A DNA stretch of 64,000 nt, from contig NBAZ01000044.1 of the NCBI GenBank assembly GCA_002794735.1, forward strand, positions 17,643-81,642, given 5' to 3'. The stretch comes from Pyrrhoderma lamaoense (taxonomy: Eukaryota; Basidiomycota; Agaricomycetes; Hymenochaetales; Hymenochaetaceae). The stretch's first letter is position 1. The number at the start of each line of letters is the position of its first letter. The notes below the pieces were generated by a model. The model saw only the letters and a program-made list of their open reading frames with translations, was not told the origin of the DNA and did no database searches. This document shows, piece by piece, positions 57,601-64,000 of this stretch. The position numbers and the translations under genes were made by a program.

Positions 57601-58592
57601 TTTGTGTGTGGAATACGGCCAACGGAATGCTCATCGCTGGGCCATGGAAGGGACACTCTGATTATGTCACGTCCGTTGCATTTTCGCAAGACGAAGAGCT
57701 TGTCGCCTCTGGCTCCAGCGATGGAACAGTAAGGGTGTGGAAAGCGTTGAGTGGAGAGTCTGTCACGATATCCAGTTGTCTCAGAGGTCGGATCATCTCC
57801 GTTGCCTTTTCCCCGAATGGAAAGCACCTCGCTTCGGGCTCAGCTGACAAGACGATCCGAGTCTGGAGCATCGAAAGAGGGAAATTGGCTCTCACGCCAT
57901 TTGAAGGTCACGGTGGCGGTGTACTCGCAGTCGCTTATTCACCCGATGGATCGAAGATCGTTTCGGGATCATTTGACAAAACTGTCCGTATTTGGAACGC
58001 TACAAACGGCCAATTACTTTCAACCCTAAAAGGTCATTCTGGTTCGGTCCGCTCTGTATCTTATTCTCCTGATGGTTTGCGCATCGCCACCGTGTCATAT
58101 GATGAGATAATGCGAATATGGAATGCTGAAAGCGGCGACATTGAATCTGAGATCAATCATGACACGATGGTGACCTCGGTATGCTTCTCACCTAACGGAA
58201 CAAAAATCCTGTCAGGATCTCTTGACGGAACTATTCATGTGTGGGATTCTTCAAACAACGAAATCCTCCTTGGCCCTTTAGCTGCACACTCCGGCAGGGT
58301 CACCTCGCTTTCCTTCTTTCCTGATAATAAGCATTTTATATCTGTCTCCACAGACAAGACAATCAGAATCTGGGCACTGGATGACACAGATTGGGACCTA
58401 CGAAGAAAAGATGGATGGGTTGTTGACAAGGACAACAGATTACTCATGTGGCTTCCTAGGGAGACTCACGAGTCACTTATTACCCCCAGAAATCCTGCTA
58501 TTATGAATGCCCCATACAACACAACAGTCGACTTCTCTCGCTATCGAATCGGAGACGAGTGGACCAGACCCATTGCTGTCATCTCTGGGTGA
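54697..58592 (+). CDS. NLR4: NACHT-WD40 receptor, intact after splicing
   Basis: Exon 1 54697-54814, intron 54815-54873 (59 nt, GTGAGT, branch-like CTAAT, CAG), exon 2 54874-56357, intron 56358-56390 (33 nt, identical to NLR1's and holding an in-frame TAA), exon 3 56391-58592; 1267 residues. The leader is MPFNQTGPSNYAHFAGTYID. Walker A GGAGTGKST, Walker B VLVVLDALDECG. Fourteen WD40 repeats. The middle of its NACHT domain matches NLR1 (LTSLTLRTQFN block), while its tail and 3' flank match NLR2 (DNRLLMWLPRETHESL), so the gene is a mosaic. Confidence 0.9.
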
Positions 58593-59881
58593 AACATCTC
58601 ATTCATCTCTAGCTATGTGTACTTATCTCCCAGACTCTCCCGTCATCCTCTCTTGTAACATCCATTTCTCACCGCAGAACGTAGAGTACTTTTATCATCA
58701 ATTTATATTTACTAATGCTCCAAGATGCATATCTTTTTCTCTTCTCTTCATACGCTAGTAATGATATTTGTCACTAAAAGCCATCAACAGTTAAAATCAA
58801 GGCTTCACAACCTCAAAAATAATAATCGTACTTTCTTCTCTAGGATTTACTCTTTTCATCTATGACACTAGCCTAGTTTACCTTTTACGTTTATAAACAA
58901 ACGTAGAATCTTATAAAAGTTCTTATTTTTTCATTTTTAGCAGCAATAAGCTCATCCATCCTCCTTACTCTTATCTGTGACCATAGCGCAAAAAGAATAA
59001 CTGTGCACGCACTCTGTAGGTCAAGCTGATCAACATGCGCGAATATCAAATAGTATCACATATTTGATGACAAGCACGTAGCTTAGTAGTCCAAAAACAG
59101 GGTTCGATACTCTATCTTCTTCAGAAAGTTTCCGATTCTGATATCATCACGCCTTGAAGTATGATGTATGAGTGAAAAGGAAGAAAGGGAAGATTGACAG
59201 TATCAGATATATGGTTTTGAAGCTACCGAATTCTGATCGAAGATATATTGCTGAATATATTGAGTCGGGCATCATAGATCTCAGTATTCTAGCATGGCTC
59301 ATTATACTGGTATCATAAATTGGGTAGTACATGGAGAGAAAGAGCGTAAGGTAGTTGACGGAAAAGATGTTGTTGGATTCGAACATGACAGACTCTATAG
59401 AAAATGAGTGAAACAGTAATCAGGAATGAGTATCGTAGTTTGACATAGACTCAGCTAAGTAGCAAGCTCATATACTTTTACACACTTCCACTCTGGAGGT
59501 AATCTCATAAACGGACCAGTGAGGCTTGGTAACAGTTCATGAGGTTTGAGGGTTTCGATTAGATAAAAAACGAGAAAAAAGCGAACCCACTATCTCGAAA
59601 TACATCCATGTCTCATCCGAGTGTCACCGAGTCCTGTAAGTAGTAGATATAGCCACCTCATATGTATTCTCTAACATCTATCTCGTAGCTATTGTTCTGT
59701 TCTGTCTTAAGACCCGACTCATAGCTTAGTAGCAACAAAGCAGTGCGATTTTGACGTATTAGATAATGATAACTACGAACTTAATTAATAATTTATTATG
59801 TCATCTCTTTCTGAACTCTAAAATTATTATATTCAATCTACCGTGCTCAAAATGCTACTTTATGCCAAGTAAGCATGATAC
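58593..59881 (+). other. Unit 4 intergenic region
   Basis: NLR4 3' flank, nearly identical to that of NLR2, then shared intergenic sequence. The short MTSLSS frame is destroyed here (near 59664). No gene. Confidence 0.5.
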
Positions 59882-60090
59882 TATACTCCACAAAAGTTTT
59901 GCGACAGCATGAGATTTTAATGAAAAAATATATAGACTTAGTATATAGTATTATCAATTTATATACATATAAATCTATCTATTATCTTTAGCTAACATAC
60001 ATATTTGATTAGAACGAAGACGTGTAGTTCTTGTACAATATCTACGACAAATGAGTTACAAGGTGTGTCGCAAAACTTTTGTGGAGTATA
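59882..60090 (+). mobile_element. 209-bp MITE with Tc1/mariner-type ends
   Basis: Perfect 25-bp inverted ends (from TATACTCCACAAAAG at 59882 to GCGACA at 59906, mirrored at 60066-60090), bounded by TA. The CTCCACAAAAG...GCGACA ends and TA duplication fit the Tc1/mariner superfamily. It is too short to encode a transposase. It sits between sequence matching about 36050 on its left and about 36715 on its right, so roughly 670 bp of the unit (most of the WD40 relic) is missing at the insertion point. Confidence 0.85.
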
Positions 60091-60366
60091 GTATATTGCA
60101 TGATGATATAGAAAGGTAAGTGCTTTTTTCTGGGAAGTCGAGAGCGGATGAATAGACGGAAAGCCACTAAGAGGTCATATAGAGAGTTTACTCCATCTCC
60201 TTCTCGTACGACGATTATTATCATGTTTCCGGATCGGATGACGAGACTACTGTAATGTGAAATGTACGAAGCAGGGAAATAGTCAATGCTCTGTTGAAGG
60301 GAAGATAGGTTGTTACCTTGCATTCTCTCCAAACGCAGAATACATCGTGGCAGCCGTTGAAGACTC
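60091..60366 (+). pseudogene. WD40 relic, unit 4 (remnant)
   Basis: Only the end of the relic remains (repeats 3-5). It shares the GGTAAGTGCTTTTTTCTGGG variant with the unit 3 relic, which indicates units 3 and 4 are sister duplicates. Confidence 0.65.
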
Positions 60367-61045
60367 AAGTTAGGTCAAAGTTCAATCTTTTAGTCGTGTT
60401 TAGTGCCGTGGACTTGGGATTTAGAGTCTGCCTACACCAGAAACGATGCTCTGAATCAGTTTTAAGGGCTAAAAAGCGAGAAAATTGACTTCGGCCGGGC
60501 GTAAAGACTGATAAAGACCTTGGGGCGAGATGAGACTTCACATACCAGTAAAAGTAGTAGAGACATATAGAGTAGAGCCCGACCGAAGCTATAGTTTGAG
60601 ACAAAGGTGTATGTATTTCAGACTTCCGGGTGACTTGCGGCAGCCTAATAAAGCGGCACAGGAGTAGATAAAGAGTACGGGAGACTATTAAAGAGCTACC
60701 CCGGGAAGGGGAGTGGATGTATTAGTTGAGGATTAACTGATTAACTACGACCTCAAGTCTGGAGGTTTATATATCAAAACGCGAGAATAAGAGTAGATAA
60801 TAAGGAAAGCATAGTTTCTAGGTGGCTATATGCCCCTGGACGAGAGGTTTAATCTATCAGAAACGAGGGGCTATATAAACGAACCCTATCCTCGAGTAAG
60901 TGTAGAGAGTGAAGCTAAATAGTAAGAGAAATGGGGGAGAAGCGGGGCCGAAGTAAGGAAACATAATAGCAATGGACTCTCCGGGCAAGTTACAAAATGC
61001 ATTATAGATGCACTACGGTTGGCTATCTACTTAGTTGGTTCTACA
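60367..61045 (+). repeat. Dispersed repeat R, copy 5
   Basis: Follows the relic. Same blocks as copies 2 and 3. No gene. Confidence 0.6.
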
Positions 61046-62136
61046 CCCTCGTTGAGATTCTGTAAGATGAACACCAGCTGATCCCCCGATTCTCTTCAAG
61101 CTCTATTCCTCGGCGGATACTATTCTCGGCCATAACCTTTCTCATATCGGTCTAATATACTCTCTACAAGAGCAATACATATACCAGACTTAGAAAATCG
61201 AGAAAGATACCAAAAGCAGGACTTTCAAAATGCCACATAATGTATACAAGAACATGCATTTGTCTATGAACAGAGATTTACTAAGGAGATGTTCATTTTT
61301 GTATCAAAACAAGGTTCACAAGCACGGAAGATATATTATCTTCATGTTTACAATCTGCACTAGAGGACGTCAGTGTTGATGGATACAGGTCTAGCACTGC
61401 GCTCGTCCATATCAGCGTCTGGTGACTACCATAGTTCTCTGATATAATAAACTCTATATTTTCAATAAACTACTTTTTATAGCTCCTATAAGTGAAATAT
61501 CTTGTTATCAGCCATAATTTCGCGCTCACGAGTTTTACTAAAAGATTTTATATCATTCCATCAGTATGTCCTTCTGAAGTTTTAATTATACCATGTACCT
61601 CTTTCATCCCAGTTATTTGATCCGATCTTTCTGGAGCTCTGATACTGTCAAGCAACGCCCGCTCTAAGAACCGTCTCGGTTTCGATAACAGTGAGCTCTG
61701 TTACATAAAATAAAGAATATAGATGTAAAATGCCTATTCTCCTTCCAATCAGTCGACAATTGTGTTGTTCAAAATGATGGTCGCGATGCCGAATTGTTAT
61801 GAAGTATGGACTCGAAGCTCATGAGAAAAAGACACTGTTTCTATATCAGAAAGGAGAGTCTGGAATCAGACTTCTTGTAATAGCGTGTCAAGATGTTGCG
61901 TTATTGATTGATGAGTTAGTCGCGAGTAGCGGCACGAGTCCATACAAGATAGGAAATTTTGATACACATACTGGATTAAAATTGTCAGCGGTTTACTTAC
62001 TCTGTGGCGATATCCACAAATATTGGCTGGCTGGAGTAAAGAATCTAGCAGAATCTGTAAATTATCGATAAGAAGCGGACTCCGGAAAGACATGTACTGT
62101 GTATATCGAGTATGACACTATTTGGAAAGATACTTC
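61046..62136 (+). other. Unit 4 distal intergenic region and NLR5 upstream region
   Basis: No gene. Shared with the other units; the palindrome near 61858 is imperfect here (AGTCTGGAATCAGACT). Confidence 0.5.
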
Positions 62137-62144
62137 TATAATTA
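62137..62144 (+). promoter_or_regulatory. NLR5 TATA box position, altered
   Basis: TATAATTA where the other four genes have TATAAATA, 155 bases before the ATG. Could weaken the promoter. Confidence 0.5.
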
Positions 62145-62291
62145 CTTGATGTGTAACACGCCTCCTTATCTAGTACAAATCGGTGATTTCTGAGCAATCT
62201 TTTGATGTATTAAGTTTGATGTTGTTGATGACCAGTACTTTGCTTTCAGCCGTCCTTACTGATCCATCTACGACTCAAGTACGCTCGTATA

Positions 62292-64000
62292 ATGCCCTTC
62301 AACCAGACTGGTCCTAGCAGCCGCGCTCACTTTGCTGGAAATTATAATGATATAGCAGGCAACCAGACAAACAATGTATATAATATTGATACTAGTACCA
62401 CTCTATTTAGTGAGTTTCATGGCACGTTTTTGTGTGATCGTGAACCAAACAGTCAACATGATATAACAGGGTTGAAAGCGATTCTCAATCCAGCTCATCT
62501 ACCTGGAGGTGATCGACCAACTTGTTTGAGAGGTACCCGAACTCATATCAGGGGGGAGATCTCTGAGTTTATGAATGGAAAGAGATGCGAGTCAAATGTA
62601 GTATTCTTACTGGGTGCAGCCGGAACAGGCAAAAGTACTATTGCGACAGCTATTGCAGATAAGTATCGTAGGGCGAAGCGACTTGGATGTCACCTATTCT
62701 TTCTGAGGGAGAAGAGCGACCCTATGACTGTGATCCAAACAATCGCATATAATCTCGCTGCATCCAACGATTCCATAGCACTCGCTATCGATAAAGCACT
62801 TCGGAGATATGGTGACTTGAGTTCAGCAACATTCGATAGCCTCTTCAATATTCTCCTACATGAACCTCTTTCTTCTGTTGCGTCTAGAGTGAGTTCTCCA
62901 AATCTCATTATTCTCGACGCGTTAGATGAATGCGGTACATCGGAATCTCGAAAATCTCTTCTCTACGTCCTTACAAATAATATATCTACCTTGCCTCGCA
63001 ACTTCTACTTCCTTATCACCTCACGACCAGAGATAGACATCTTGTCTTTTGTGTCATCAATAAAGCATTACATTATTGATTTGGACATGCTCCCGGACGA
63101 GAATATGAAGGACGTTTGCACTTACATCAGTCACGAGCTTAACGTGAAGAAGAAGACGGGGCAGCTAGTTCTTCCGAACAACTGGCCAGGGAAGAGAACA
63201 TGAGGAAGCTTGAAGAAACAGCAAATGGCTCGTTCATTTGGGCATCGACGGCCATCAAATTCATCGAAGGGAGGGGGAAGGGGGTTTCGAAGCTCTCGAA
63301 GCATTGATTCTCAATAAATCACTCAACCTGGATGACTTATATGAATCCGTTTTGAGGAATTCTCTTACGTGGACTGAATCCACGAAAACTAACTTTCCTA
63401 ATGTCTTTTCTCTCATTTTCTTTGGAAGAAGCCCTTGAATGACAATGAAATTGACGGAATCCTGAATCTCAAGGAAGGAACAACTCGAAGCATTCTCTGT
63501 CGTCTACGATCCCTTGTATTTTTTGCAGCAGATCAGAATATACGGATCCACCATGCATCATTTTATGACTACCTCGTTTTCCGGACCAGCAGAGACCAAT
63601 TTTGGTATATCGATGCTAAACGACAGAAGGAGATGATGGTCGAGAAGTGCTTTGGCCGGATGGGAGATTTTACTTCGCTTCAATATTTGTGGACTCGAAT
63701 CGTCTTCTTATTCAATAATCAAATCATCGATCTCCAGGAACGCATCGAGAGGAACATCCCAAAGCACCTGAGGTACATATGCTGTTACTGGGGTCATCAT
63801 ATTCAGGATACGCCATACTCACCCGAACTGGGTAATTTGTTGAACACATTTGCATACGAGAAGCTTCTGTTTTGGTTTGAGTATTGAGCCTCACGGATAC
63901 GTTCGATGACCATGTTGGTATTGCATTGACGTACGCAATTTCATGGATTGGGGTGAGAATTAGGTATCATTTTCTAATTCACTAGGCTGATGTACAAAAG
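62292..64000 (+). pseudogene. NLR5: NACHT-WD40 receptor pseudogene, runs off window
   Basis: Exon 1 62292-62409, intron 62410-62469 (60 nt, so the frame also stays open if it is not spliced), exon 2 62470-63952, intron 63953-63985 (33 nt), exon 3 from 63986. Walker A GAAGTGKST (first Gly replaced by Ala relative to the others' GGAGTGKST), Walker B NLIILDALDECG. Single-base shifts near 63190, 63280, 63435 and 63882, and possibly 63690, break the frame. From 62470 to about 63690 it is much more diverged than the other genes; after that (LFNNQIIDLQERIERNIPKH onward) it is nearly identical to NLR1 and NLR4. Confidence 0.88.

Noticed and set aside
1..64000. Repeat-induced point mutation
   Set aside because: A few stops could be C-to-T changes, but paralogues and LTR pairs remain highly similar with no mass of transitions.

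Overview
The window looks like a repeat-rich stretch of a basidiomycete (Agaricomycete-type) fungal chromosome. The evidence is a tandem array of NACHT-WD40 receptor genes with short GT-AG introns, Ty3 (gypsy) chromoviruses whose pol genes end in chromodomains, and a DDE-type transposase family of the kind abundant in Agaricomycetes. I cannot name the species. I saw no rRNA, tRNA or CRISPR locus.

Left part (1-29.2 kb): nested transposons. Two copies of one DDE-type DNA transposon stand head to head. Copy A (minus strand; 17319-16021, resuming at 739-1) is split by a 15.3-kb Ty3 element (Ty3-1, 740-16020; 1469-bp LTRs, 5-bp duplication ATAGC). Copy B (plus strand; 19118-21389, resuming at 28447-29153) is split by a second Ty3 element lying inside one of its introns (Ty3-2, minus strand, 21427-28353, duplication TGTAC). 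Ty3-1 itself carries two solo LTRs, each with matching 5-bp duplications: 11084-12849 (CCTCC) and 13393-14210 (TTTAT). A further solo LTR (17320-19096) separates copies A and B but its flanks do not match, which suggests recombination between two insertions. Ty3-1 has unusual parts: an ORF inside each LTR, a coiled-coil ORF before gag, a decayed accessory ORF after the integrase, and directly after the chromodomain nine regularly spaced hairpins with compensatory stem changes.

Just past the end of copy B (29307-29582) lie two paralogous pairs of long inverted repeats, each pair a 14- or 11-bp hairpin followed by a 46-nt palindrome. They differ in sequence but keep their pairing.

Right part (30.0-64.0 kb): five tandem units of about 7.6-8.8 kb. 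Each has a TATA box, an NLR-type gene (39-residue N-terminus, NACHT ATPase, 14 WD40 repeats), an old WD40 relic and a dispersed non-coding repeat. NLR2, NLR3 and NLR4 read as intact once an exon-1 intron of 59-62 nt and a very short 33-34-nt intron are removed. NLR1 has one frameshift. NLR5 has several, and its TATA box is changed. The paralogues differ mainly at a few positions within each WD40 repeat, positions that in fungal HET-type NLRs contact ligand. They are also mosaics of one another. The likely role of the array is self/non-self or pathogen recognition, evolving by tandem duplication, gene conversion and diversification.
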